In this document: positions 44,714-52,790 of the stretch, piece after piece
Layout: each line of letters begins with the position of its first letter
How positions within the stretch are numbered: position 1 is the stretch's first letter
NCBI RefSeq assembly: GCF_014595945.1
Contig: NZ_JABXWU010000009.1
Location: forward strand, 20,611 to 84,610
Direction: 5' to 3'
Origin: Alkalibacillus aidingensis
Lineage (GTDB): Bacteria; Bacillota; Bacilli; Bacillales; Alkalibacillaceae
Length of the DNA stretch: 64,000 bases
Translations under genes and position numbers: made by a program
Notes under the pieces: generated by a model
The model's database searches: none
The model's input: only the letters and a program-made list of their open reading frames with translations
Told to the model about the DNA's origin: nothing

Positions 44714-45145
44714 TGTTGATATTCGCTCCCAACTTTCAATCGGTCCTTTTTGAACCGTGAAAATAGGGTGCGAATGTGGAGTATTTATTTGATGAATTTG
44801 CTCGAGTTTGTCTGGTGCTCGTTGTTCTAGCTTTACCTTTAAATGGTCCCATTCATAAGCTAACTGTCCAGAAGTTACCATGATCGATTCCACTGGTTGT
44901 ATAGAATTTATTTTTGAGGCATCAAAGTGATACTGACGCTCCCTAGCTTCGTCATGGACTCCCTTTAGATAATAACCAATCGCTTTTAACGGCTCCTCAT
45001 GCCCACGGAAACGAAGGAGCTGTGGGTGGTTTTGATAGCCTTTTGTCTCACCTTGTAACACCTTTTGTGCTAGCAAGGTTTCTCTCCATAAAGCAACCAA
45101 TCCTTTAGCATCTAAATATTTGGGATGTAAGGACCATAAGCGCAT
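44711..45145 (-). CDS. Pyrimidine-dimer DNA glycosylase family protein
   Basis: A 144-residue protein of the Pyr_excise family (T4 endonuclease V-like): MRLWSLHPKYLDAKGLVALWRETLLAQKVL at the N-terminus and GYQNHPQLLRFRGHEEPLKAIGYYLKGVH after it are diagnostic. It would remove UV-induced thymine dimers or related base damage. The ATG at 45145 has GGAGAG 6 bases upstream; the ATG at 45151 is too close to that site. Eleven bases separate it from the upstream 5'-3' exonuclease gene. Confidence 0.85.
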   Translation of the reverse strand: MRLWSLHPKYLDAKGLVALWRETLLAQKVLQGETKGYQNHPQLLRFRGHEEPLKAIGYYLKGVHDEARERQYHFDASKINSIQPVESIMVTSGQLAYEWDHLKVKLEQRAPDKLEQIHQINTPHSHPIFTVQKGPIESWERIST

Positions 45146-45156
45146 GTCCATCTCTC

Positions 45157-46017
45157 CTAAACAAATTCACCTAATCGTTTAAACTCTAATTCCTCAAACT
45201 TCGTCATGACTTTTTCACGGTCAATTTTAAACTCTGCATCAGATAAATCACAGTCAACATTTGCTTCACAGTTTATTTCAGCTAGTTTTCTGGACAAGTG
45301 AACCATATCTAAATCCGCTTCAAACTTGGCACGTTGGGCTTTCGTTAGTGTATCAAGATTGTCCAAAATTACATCTAATGTCCCATGTTGAATTAGCAAT
45401 TTGAGGGCTGTCTTTTCACCCACACCTTTAACCCCAGGATAATTATCACTTGAATCCCCCATCATGGCTTTAAGATCAATCATTTGTTGAGGTGTAATTC
45501 CTTTTTCCTCAATAAAACGCTCAGCTTCATAGACATCATAATTACCAAAGCCTTTTTTTAGAAGAGCGACACGTATGCCTTCATCGAGCACCTGTAAAAT
45601 ATCTTGATCACCCGTTAAAATCGTGACTTCCGCTTCATGCTGATAGGCACGAGCTAATGTTCCAATACAATCATCTGCTTCAAAGCCCTTTATGCCAATG
45701 TTCGGGATGTCCATTACTTCGGTTACTTCTTTCACTAAGTCAAATTGGGGGACCAATTCTTCTGGTGGCGCTCCCCGATTAGCTTTATATTCAGGATATA
45801 AATCATTTCTAAACGTATGGCTTCCCATATCCCAACAACAAATAACATGTGACGGTTGAAAATGGTTAGTTGCCGTTAATAAATGCCTGACAAATCCGTG
45901 TACTGCATTCGTTGGCATGCCTTTACTATTAATCATAAAATAATTGTTCATAGCTGTTGCGTAAAAAGCACGGAATAATAAGGCCATCCCATCAACTAAT
46001 AAGACTTGTTTTCTCAT
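45157..46017 (-). CDS. ypcP: 5'-3' exonuclease (YpcP, PolI exonuclease-like)
   Basis: A 286-residue FEN-type nuclease equal to the N-terminal domain of DNA polymerase I. LLVDGMALLFRAFYA, CCWDMGSHTFRNDLYPEYKANR, GFEADDCIGTLAR, ILTGDQDILQVL and MMGDSSDNYPGVKGVGEKTA contain the metal-binding aspartates and the helix-hairpin-helix. It removes 5' flaps and RNA primers. GGAGGAG precedes the ATG. The next gene is a base-excision glycosylase. Confidence 0.94.
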   Translation of the reverse strand: MRKQVLLVDGMALLFRAFYATAMNNYFMINSKGMPTNAVHGFVRHLLTATNHFQPSHVICCWDMGSHTFRNDLYPEYKANRGAPPEELVPQFDLVKEVTEVMDIPNIGIKGFEADDCIGTLARAYQHEAEVTILTGDQDILQVLDEGIRVALLKKGFGNYDVYEAERFIEEKGITPQQMIDLKAMMGDSSDNYPGVKGVGEKTALKLLIQHGTLDVILDNLDTLTKAQRAKFEADLDMVHLSRKLAEINCEANVDCDLSDAEFKIDREKVMTKFEELEFKRLGEFV

Positions 46018-46029
46018 GTTTCTCCTCCA

Positions 46030-46317
46030 TCATTTCATCTCTACTGTTCTAAATTTAGCAATCATTTCATTAGGGTCTTCCTTAATCTGAAAAGTAATAA
46101 CCCCTTTGGTTGTGTGTAAATATAAAAAGCCATATTGTGCCGATAGCATCTTATAAGAAATATCAAAAACCATTTTGATATCTAGGTCATGTTCATCTGT
46201 CACGATTCGATCATCATAAAGATAGATCCAAAACTCCTCTTCAATATTCTTTTGCTGTAAATCAAGCCGATCAACCACACGCCTAAACTTCACATAAGGA
46301 TGTTTGTGTATAAGCAT
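46030..46317 (-). CDS. Conserved small protein of unknown function
   Basis: A 95-residue protein with alternating hydrophobic strands (EEEFWIYLYDDRIVT, MVFDISYKMLSAQYGFLYLHTTKGVITFQI), possibly a small beta-barrel or PH-like domain. The ATG at 46317 is chosen because GGGAG lies 8 bases upstream. It ends 12 bases before ypcP and may be co-transcribed. No family is recognised. Confidence 0.68.
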   Translation of the reverse strand: MLIHKHPYVKFRRVVDRLDLQQKNIEEEFWIYLYDDRIVTDEHDLDIKMVFDISYKMLSAQYGFLYLHTTKGVITFQIKEDPNEMIAKFRTVEMK

Positions 46318-46414
46318 TAAGGACTCCCTTTGCCAAATCATTTATTCATCATTATAGCAGTCGTTTAATCTTGGTTCCATTTCCGTATACTAAGTCACAG
46401 GGATAGGGTGTCTA

Positions 46415-46520
46415 TTTACACGGATTGATCACTTTTATTTACGGATTGAAGAGCATTACTCACGGACTGGAACCCTATACTCACGGATTGGAGATCTCCT
46501 AAACATCACGAATTGATTCC
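46415..46520. repeat. Tandem array, 21-bp period, four to five units
   Basis: ACGGATTG or ACGGACTG starts at 46420, 46441, 46462 and 46483 (21-base steps), and a diverged ACGAATTG at 46508. The last copy runs into the final codons of the M20 peptidase gene. Bases after the core are RA and then variable, ending in TACTC in two units. Confidence 0.82.
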
Positions 46521-47651
46521 ATACTCGCATAACAACATGGCTAAAAGAGCACTTCGCTTAGGCATTTCACTAATCACTAAATGTTCATGCTGAGCATGAG
46601 CTCCGTCACCAACAGCTCCTAAACCATCTAGTGTTGGTGAGAGTGTTGCCGTGAAATTAGCATCACTTCCTCCACCTGTCGATTCTTCCTCTAATCTAAA
46701 TCCCAGGTAATCTTCAGCAAGCCTACTCGCTCGTTCAAATAGTGCTTCAATTTCATCCGATCTTTCTAACGGTGGGCGATAAATTTCACCCTCTATCTCA
46801 ATATCAACTTCTTCATCATGTGGTTTTATTTGTTCAATTAATGGAACCACCCGATCCATCTCTTCCTGTGTTTGCACTCGAACGTCTACAACGGCATGGG
46901 CTTCTTCAGCAATCACATTTTTAGAAGACCCACCATCAATCATACCGACGTTGACTGTTGTGCCCTTATCTAAATCCGTTAAATTTGAAAGATAAGTAAT
47001 TTGCTCGGCAAGCTCTTCTATCGCGCTCGCTCCTTTTTCCGGTTCAATTCCAGCATGAGAGGACACACCATGTATCGATATTTCGTAAGTCCCAACACCT
47101 TTACGTGCCGTTTTCAAAGCTCCATTCTCTCCTTGAGAAGGTTCCAATACAAACACTGCATCACTCTGAGCCGCTTCAACCATAATATGATCTTTAGAGG
47201 TTGGACTTCCAAGCTCTTCATCACTTGTCATCATTAGAACAATTCGCTTATCTAATAACTTGTCTAAATCTTTAAGTGCTTGAATGGCAAATAAAGCTTG
47301 AACAATCCCACCTTTCATATCAAACGTCCCCGGACCATATGCTTTACCATCGTTAATTTCAAATGGCATATCTTCTAAAGTCCCTTCCGGCCAAACTGTA
47401 TCAAAGTGAGTGACAATAAGTAATTGCGCTTCACCCTCACCCCATTCAGCTCGAATATGTGGGGAATATTCGTCACTAGCGACCGTCGTAAACGCACCAC
47501 CTGTCATCTCTACAAATTTCTCACTTAAAAAGCAACCCATCTTCTCAGTCAATTTAGGGTCACTAGATGGTGATTCCATTAACACAAGCTCCTTTAATAA
47601 TTCCACCATCTCATCTTCACGTTGTTGCAAATATCGGACTATGTCATCCAT
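46506..47651 (-). CDS. M20-family metallopeptidase (carboxypeptidase G2-like)
   Basis: A 381-residue zinc peptidase. LLIVTHFDTVWPEGT, GPGTFDMKGGIV, the catalytic TSDEELGSPTSK, EPSQGENGALKTARKG, and SSHAGIEPEKG of the dimerisation domain all match the CPG2 group, which removes C-terminal Glu from folates or acts on small dipeptides. GGAGGA lies 11 bases before the ATG. The 3' end overlaps the last unit of the 21-bp repeat. Confidence 0.9.
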   Translation of the reverse strand: MDDIVRYLQQREDEMVELLKELVLMESPSSDPKLTEKMGCFLSEKFVEMTGGAFTTVASDEYSPHIRAEWGEGEAQLLIVTHFDTVWPEGTLEDMPFEINDGKAYGPGTFDMKGGIVQALFAIQALKDLDKLLDKRIVLMMTSDEELGSPTSKDHIMVEAAQSDAVFVLEPSQGENGALKTARKGVGTYEISIHGVSSHAGIEPEKGASAIEELAEQITYLSNLTDLDKGTTVNVGMIDGGSSKNVIAEEAHAVVDVRVQTQEEMDRVVPLIEQIKPHDEEVDIEIEGEIYRPPLERSDEIEALFERASRLAEDYLGFRLEEESTGGGSDANFTATLSPTLDGLGAVGDGAHAQHEHLVISEMPKRSALLAMLLCEYGINS

Positions 47652-47767
47652 CTAATCTTGTTCCTCCGTTGTGTAACATGATAATGTTTCTATTATACAC
47701 TTTTTGTCAGTCAAACGTTAGAGTGAATCGACTCAAAGGAAAAACCTACATATTTTCTAAATTTTTT

Positions 47768-47794
47768 TGCAACCACTTCATAAAACCTAACGTC
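47768..47794 (+). promoter_or_regulatory. ECF-type autoregulatory promoter
   Basis: TGCAAC (47768-47773), exactly 17 bases, CGTC (47791-47794). This matches the AAC/CGTC class recognised by Bacillus SigM/SigV/SigX-type factors and lies 27 bases before the sigma gene. Confidence 0.8.
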
Positions 47795-47821
47795 TAATCT
47801 GTAAGAGAAAGGAGGTAAAAC

Positions 47822-48400
47822 ATGTCGGCCTATGAGTATGGCATTTTAAATAAAGATTTGATCGATGAATCTGATCGACTGGAGTTACTTGATCATTGTA
47901 TGACACAATATGGTACAGAAATCAAACGACTGGTTTACGCCTATGTCCGAAACCATGCCGACACAGATGATGTGGTCCAGGAGGTTTTCATAACCGTCTA
48001 TCAAAAAATTGATCAATTTCAACATCAATCCGAGCTGAAAAGCTGGATTTACCGGATTGCGATCAACAAAAGTAAGGATCATTTACGTGGCTTTAAACAT
48101 CGACAACAGCGCCTCAAGCAGAAATTAGAACAAACTTTTAAAAAGGAAGCAACGAACCAGCAGACTCCTGAGCAAGTATCCCTTCAGACAGAAGAATCTA
48201 AAAAACTATTAGTCCAAGTTTATCAATTACCTATTAAATATAAAGAAGTGATCATTTTATATTATTTTGAACAGCTATCCGTTAAAGAAATAGCCGACAT
48301 TTTAAATATAAATACGAACACGATCAAGGCTAGGTTAAAACGTGGGCGAGAACGCCTTAAGGAGAAGATTGAATCAGATGGAGGTGATCAACATGGATAA
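47822..48400 (+). CDS. ECF-family RNA polymerase sigma factor
   Basis: A 192-residue sigma-70 group 4 protein. Region 2 is seen in YAYVRNHADTDDVVQEVFITVYQKIDQFQ and LKSWIYRIAINKSKDHLR, region 4 in LPIKYKEVIILYYFEQLSVKEIADILNINTNTIKARLKRGRERLKE. GGAGGT stands before the ATG. The putative anti-sigma gene overlaps its end by 8 bases, and an ECF-type promoter precedes it, so positive autoregulation is expected. It cannot be matched to a specific Bacillus sigma factor. Confidence 0.93.
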   Translation: MSAYEYGILNKDLIDESDRLELLDHCMTQYGTEIKRLVYAYVRNHADTDDVVQEVFITVYQKIDQFQHQSELKSWIYRIAINKSKDHLRGFKHRQQRLKQKLEQTFKKEATNQQTPEQVSLQTEESKKLLVQVYQLPIKYKEVIILYYFEQLSVKEIADILNINTNTIKARLKRGRERLKEKIESDGGDQHG

Positions 48401-50351
48401 ACAACTACATCAATTAAGAGAAGCATACCTTAATCATGATGAGACGACATTTACCCAACAAGATCGCCAGCGTATTTTTAGCAAAATTACAGAATCAGAG
48501 AATAAGAGTGATCATAAACGACCACTTCTCCCCGTAAAGGTGATTATCCCATTACTCGCCGTATTACTAATAGGTTTTACGATTTTCGCAAGTAGTGGTA
48601 GCGGATTGTTCCATTTGGCGGGTGATCCCGAACCTGAAGGAGAACCAGCCATTGAAGGTTACGTCGTCGATCAAGAGGACGACCGGATATTAGTAGTTGG
48701 CCATTCCATCAATGAGTACGATCAATATCCTGCCGTGTGGTATTCAAATGTAGAAGTTGAGGTTGACATCGGGCAAAGGATTAGAGCTTGGCACAGCTCA
48801 CAAAACGATTCTTATCCAGCCCAAGCAGAACCGGATTACATCGAAATATTAGAAGCAGCTGAATTCAACAATTCGCAATTAAGTGTCGATCAAGCGTTAG
48901 AGATCGCCTTAACTTCTGATCATTTAGACACGTTTTCCATTCCTATCGTCCAATCAACACAATTTAATGATTACGGTGAAGAAGGAGATAGTTTTTGGGT
49001 CATTGAAATCAAAGACGCACATGAATCTCTCACCGCTACTTTCGAAGTTGATGACGCTGAAGGCGTGATCATCAGTAGTGCCATGGATGAACAGGAAAGT
49101 GACACTGATACAGATGAGGGACAGGAAGCTAACTTAGAATTGGAAACTTCACTAACAAACTTGTTTGAACATCGTTTTGACGAGTTAAAGTTACAACAAA
49201 TTCAGGTTGATAATGAGACTGCTTATATCGACTTGTTTCCACCTGAATCACCTTTTGCACTGACAACTAATGAAATTAGGGAAATTCACCTGTTAATATC
49301 AAGTGTTATTTTCGAAGATGAGTCCATCAATGAATTCTATATAAGCGTGGATGGTGACCATGAAACATGGCGTGATTATACTCAAGCAGCCGAGGTAGCA
49401 CCCACCACACGTGAATGGTATGAATCCCAGACGACTGATGAACCCAATCTAACCGATGTTATGATTGAATACAAAGCGACCTTTGAAAGTCTCTACGACC
49501 ATGATGACCAAATGCGTTTAAATCAGTACGACACCATTGCAGAAATCCGAGATAGCTTTACAAGGGTTATGTCTACTGAACTAGCTAACAGACACATTGA
49601 CACTTATGTAAGAGAACAAGATGGTGATTTGCATCTAGTTGCCACAGAAGCACCTATATTCTTGGATCAGGATGAGCCTTATGATGTCGTTGAAATCTCT
49701 GATGACGAATACCATATAAAACAAGAAATCAATAACGAATTAACAGGCCACGTGGAAATGATTTTCACGATCATTTATGAGAACTTTCAGTGGATTGTCG
49801 ATGATGTTTCTAGTAAACCATTAGGTGAGGAAGTTGAGTCGAGTTTACAAAGGTTATCAGATGATCTGTTCTGGATGCTTTTAGACCATGATTGGGAAGG
49901 CTTATCACAGTATATACACGAAGAAAGAGGGTTGGTTTATTCTCCTTTTTCAAACGTTGGCGCGGATGATGACCTTCACTTTGAGCAAGAAGAAGTCGAA
50001 AATTTCGCCAATGATGACACCTTATATTCATGGTCTTGGGATCAAAGTGGTGCCACCTACGATCTAACTGCCAGTGACTTTGTGGAGGAGCTAATTAAAA
50101 GAAGAGGCGACTTAAATAGTAATCGCGAGCTGGAGTACGATCAAATAGCCTTTGACTTCTCACTATATACCCATGATACTCAGCCAAATACCATTTACGA
50201 AGAATATCCGAACGCTTATTTTGTCGAGTATTTTTATGAACCTGATGATGAAGACCTTAATCACCATCAGCAAGCACTCAGATTGGTTTTTGAACAAATT
50301 AGAGGTGAGTGGTATCTCGTCGCATTAGTTAGAGGCGCACACAACCCATAA
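48393..50351 (+). CDS. Large membrane-anchored anti-sigma factor candidate with DUF3221 and GerMN-like domains
   Basis: A 652-residue protein beginning at the ATG 48393 (GGAGGTGATC upstream), overlapping the sigma gene. A short cytoplasmic part (1-45, LREAYLNHDETTFTQQDRQRIFSKI) is followed by one membrane helix (about 48-67). Outside lie a DUF3221-like domain (about 82-150: GYVVDQEDDRILVV, VWYSNVEVEVDIGQRI, SYPAQAEPDYIEIL), a PepSY-like segment, a GerMN-like domain (NETAYIDLFPPES to FYISVDGD) and two further acidic domains. It has no HxxxCxxC zinc motif. By position it should hold and release the sigma factor; the domains are read by eye. Confidence 0.8.
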   Translation: MDKQLHQLREAYLNHDETTFTQQDRQRIFSKITESENKSDHKRPLLPVKVIIPLLAVLLIGFTIFASSGSGLFHLAGDPEPEGEPAIEGYVVDQEDDRILVVGHSINEYDQYPAVWYSNVEVEVDIGQRIRAWHSSQNDSYPAQAEPDYIEILEAAEFNNSQLSVDQALEIALTSDHLDTFSIPIVQSTQFNDYGEEGDSFWVIEIKDAHESLTATFEVDDAEGVIISSAMDEQESDTDTDEGQEANLELETSLTNLFEHRFDELKLQQIQVDNETAYIDLFPPESPFALTTNEIREIHLLISSVIFEDESINEFYISVDGDHETWRDYTQAAEVAPTTREWYESQTTDEPNLTDVMIEYKATFESLYDHDDQMRLNQYDTIAEIRDSFTRVMSTELANRHIDTYVREQDGDLHLVATEAPIFLDQDEPYDVVEISDDEYHIKQEINNELTGHVEMIFTIIYENFQWIVDDVSSKPLGEEVESSLQRLSDDLFWMLLDHDWEGLSQYIHEERGLVYSPFSNVGADDDLHFEQEEVENFANDDTLYSWSWDQSGATYDLTASDFVEELIKRRGDLNSNRELEYDQIAFDFSLYTHDTQPNTIYEEYPNAYFVEYFYEPDDEDLNHHQQALRLVFEQIRGEWYLVALVRGAHNP

Positions 50352-50374
50352 ATAAAAACATCAAAAGCCAAATG

Positions 50375-50413
50375 CTGTCACGCTCCTGACCATCAGAGCG
50401 TGACAGTTCTTTT
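50375..50413 (+). terminator. Terminator of the sigma/anti-sigma operon
   Basis: 11-bp perfect stem CTGTCACGCTC with its complement, 10-base loop, TTCTTTT. Confidence 0.88.
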
Positions 50414-50441
50414 CAATCATTCCCTTAAAAAGACCTTTCCA

Positions 50442-50930
50442 CTATATCATCTTCTGATAATAAACTACATCTAACCACTGATCGAACTTATAGCCAACCT
50501 GCTTAAACGTACCAACATGTTTAAATCCAAACCCTTCATGAAGACGAATACTAGCTTGATTATCTGAGGTAATACTACTAATAATTGTATGAAATCCTCT
50601 ATCTTCAGCTACCCCCAATGTCTGTTCCATCATTTTCTTACCATAGCTTTTCCCCCGATGATCCGAGCTTATATAAATGGAAAGTTCAGCTGTATAAAGA
50701 TATCCTTCTTCAGGATGATGTGGTGATAAAGACGTATAACCTACAACCTCCCCACTCTCATCCTCTGCGACTAGAACGACAAATCGCCCTTGATGCTGGT
50801 CTAACCAGGCTTGTCTTTGTTCCAAGGATTGTTCCTTATGATTAAAGGTTGCCGTTAACGTACGAATCGTTTCATTATAAATATCTAATAATGAAGGTAA
50901 ATCATTCTTAGTTGCTACTCTCATATTCAT
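50442..50930 (-). CDS. GNAT acetyltransferase, phosphinothricin acetyltransferase-like
   Basis: A 162-residue enzyme. RVATKNDLPSLLDIYNETI opens the fold; the acetyl-CoA loop is in YISSDHRGKSYGKKMM, and GFKHVGTFKQVGYKFDQWLDVVYY near the C-terminus is characteristic of the PAT/MnaT/YwnH group, which acetylates phosphinothricin, methionine sulfoximine or similar amines. Single gene on the minus strand. Confidence 0.9.
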   Translation of the reverse strand: MNMRVATKNDLPSLLDIYNETIRTLTATFNHKEQSLEQRQAWLDQHQGRFVVLVAEDESGEVVGYTSLSPHHPEEGYLYTAELSIYISSDHRGKSYGKKMMEQTLGVAEDRGFHTIISSITSDNQASIRLHEGFGFKHVGTFKQVGYKFDQWLDVVYYQKMI

Positions 50931-51022
50931 ATACTTCCGTCCTTTTTAAGAAAATTTAGTTTTTTCCCTATATTTATTTCGGATTTCGCGATAAAATATA
51001 AAACATTGGAAAATAATTTTGA

Positions 51023-51054
51023 TTAAACTTACATACATCATGATATAAGTTTAA
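51023..51054. promoter_or_regulatory. Inverted repeat upstream of the ABC exporter operon
   Basis: Perfect 9-bp arms TTAAACTTA (51023-51031) and TAAGTTTAA (51046-51054), spacer 14, ending 4 bases before the yfiB ribosome site. TATAAG inside the right half resembles a -10 box. It could be an operator or a 5' mRNA hairpin. Confidence 0.65.
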
Positions 51055-51070
51055 CGTTGGAGGCTTCAAG

Positions 51071-52744
51071 ATGAAACGGGTATTTTCTAACCTATTACCA
51101 TACAGATTGCATATGACGCTTGCTTGGGTCTTCATGCTAACGGAATTAGCAGTCGAGCTCATGCTCCCTTTTATTTTAATGAGAATGATTGATGAAGGAA
51201 TACAAGTTCAAGACTTAAACACCGTACTTTACTGGGGTTCAATCATGATTGGTCTTGCCTTATTATCATTCACAGCAGGTATCGGGAATTCCTTCTTTGC
51301 TGCTCACGTCACCTTTCGATTTGGATATGACGTAAGGGAAAAGCTGTTTGAAAAGGTTCAAGCATTTTCGTTTAAAAACTTAAACGAATATCCAACATCA
51401 TCTTTAATTACTCGGTTTACCAATGACGTAAGACAAGTACAAAACGGGGTGTTTATGGCACTAAGAATCATGTTAAGAGCCCCTCTACTCGTCATCGGTG
51501 GAGTCACCATGGCCTTTATCGTCAACTGGCGTATTGCTCTTATCTTCTTGATTTCTGTTCCGATCCTTCTTGTATTTTTATTTTGGTTACTAAGTAAGGG
51601 TAGTAAACTGTTTGAGAAAGTTCAAGCCAGATTAGATAACGTTAATCGGGTTATGCAAGAAAATTTAGCTGGTATTCGTTTAATCAAAGCCTTCTTAAGA
51701 AGAGATCATGAAAAAGGTCGTTTCGTTGATGCTAATACAGGGCTCATGAACGAAACGAAAAAGTCATTACGCTTAATTGAGACCTCTATGCCTGTCCTAC
51801 TTTTAGTCATGAATATGAGTTTATTGTTCATCTTATGGTTTGGTTACGGGGCGGTCAATGCCAACAACGCAACTGTCGGTGAGGTTGTTTCAATAATTAA
51901 CTACGCTCTACGTGTTTCGATGGCGATTACGATGTTTGGCTTCTTAACGATGGCCTTTGCACGTGCAAAAGCTTCAGCCCAACGACTTAAAAATGTTTTA
52001 GAAGCCGAAATCGATCTCCTAGAAGCAAAAGACGCTAATCCAAAATTCCAAATTACCGAGGGAAAAGTCGAATTCTCTAATGTCACATTTAGGTATCCGA
52101 ACCTAAGCGAGGACGTTTTAAAAGACATCACTTTTACAGCGAATGCCAGAGAGAAGATCGCTATTATAGGTGCAACTGGATCAGGTAAGACATCCCTTTT
52201 TCAACTGATCCCAAGGTTATATGATGTTAACAAGGGGTCCGTTATGATTGATGGCCATGATGTTAGCTCCTTAAAGCTCGATCACTTAAGAAAAGCAATT
52301 GGTTTTGTCCCACAAGCACCACTTTTATTCACAGGCTCTATTTACGAAAATATTGCTTGGGGCAAAAATGAAGCAACTGAAGAAGAAGTGATCCAAGCTG
52401 CCAAGGATGCTCAAATCCATGAGGCTATTATGGAATTGCCTAACCAATATCAAACTAAAATAGGTCAAAAAGGCGTCAACTTATCGGGCGGTCAAAAGCA
52501 ACGGGTTTCCATTGCTCGCGCGTTAGTTCGTGAGCCCAAGATTTTAATGCTGGATGATAGCACCAGTGCACTAGATTTAAAAACAGAAGCAAAATTATTA
52601 AAAGCGATTCAACGTTATGAGTGCACGACCTTAATTGTGACTCAAAAAGTGACCACTGCGAAGGATGCTGACCGGATTATCCTATTAGATGACGGTGAGC
52701 TACTTGATGAAGGAACACACGAAGAGCTCCTTAAATACTCATAA
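51071..52744 (+). CDS. yfiB: ABC exporter half-transporter A (YfiB-like)
   Basis: A 557-residue fusion of six membrane helices (1-310) and an ABC ATPase domain. Walker A GATGSGKTS, signature LSGGQKQRV (canonical), Walker B ILMLDDSTSALD with Asp in place of the catalytic Glu, and Gln in place of the switch His (IVTQKV). These changes mean its own Walker site is probably the degenerate one of the heterodimer with the next gene. Lengths and order fit YfiB/YfiC of Bacillus. GGAGG precedes the ATG. Confidence 0.88.
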   Translation: MKRVFSNLLPYRLHMTLAWVFMLTELAVELMLPFILMRMIDEGIQVQDLNTVLYWGSIMIGLALLSFTAGIGNSFFAAHVTFRFGYDVREKLFEKVQAFSFKNLNEYPTSSLITRFTNDVRQVQNGVFMALRIMLRAPLLVIGGVTMAFIVNWRIALIFLISVPILLVFLFWLLSKGSKLFEKVQARLDNVNRVMQENLAGIRLIKAFLRRDHEKGRFVDANTGLMNETKKSLRLIETSMPVLLLVMNMSLLFILWFGYGAVNANNATVGEVVSIINYALRVSMAITMFGFLTMAFARAKASAQRLKNVLEAEIDLLEAKDANPKFQITEGKVEFSNVTFRYPNLSEDVLKDITFTANAREKIAIIGATGSGKTSLFQLIPRLYDVNKGSVMIDGHDVSSLKLDHLRKAIGFVPQAPLLFTGSIYENIAWGKNEATEEEVIQAAKDAQIHEAIMELPNQYQTKIGQKGVNLSGGQKQRVSIARALVREPKILMLDDSTSALDLKTEAKLLKAIQRYECTTLIVTQKVTTAKDADRIILLDDGELLDEGTHEELLKYS

Positions 52745-52790
52745 ATGTATCGCAAAATTGTCGAGTCACAGTTTGGAAAGGAAGAGGTTT

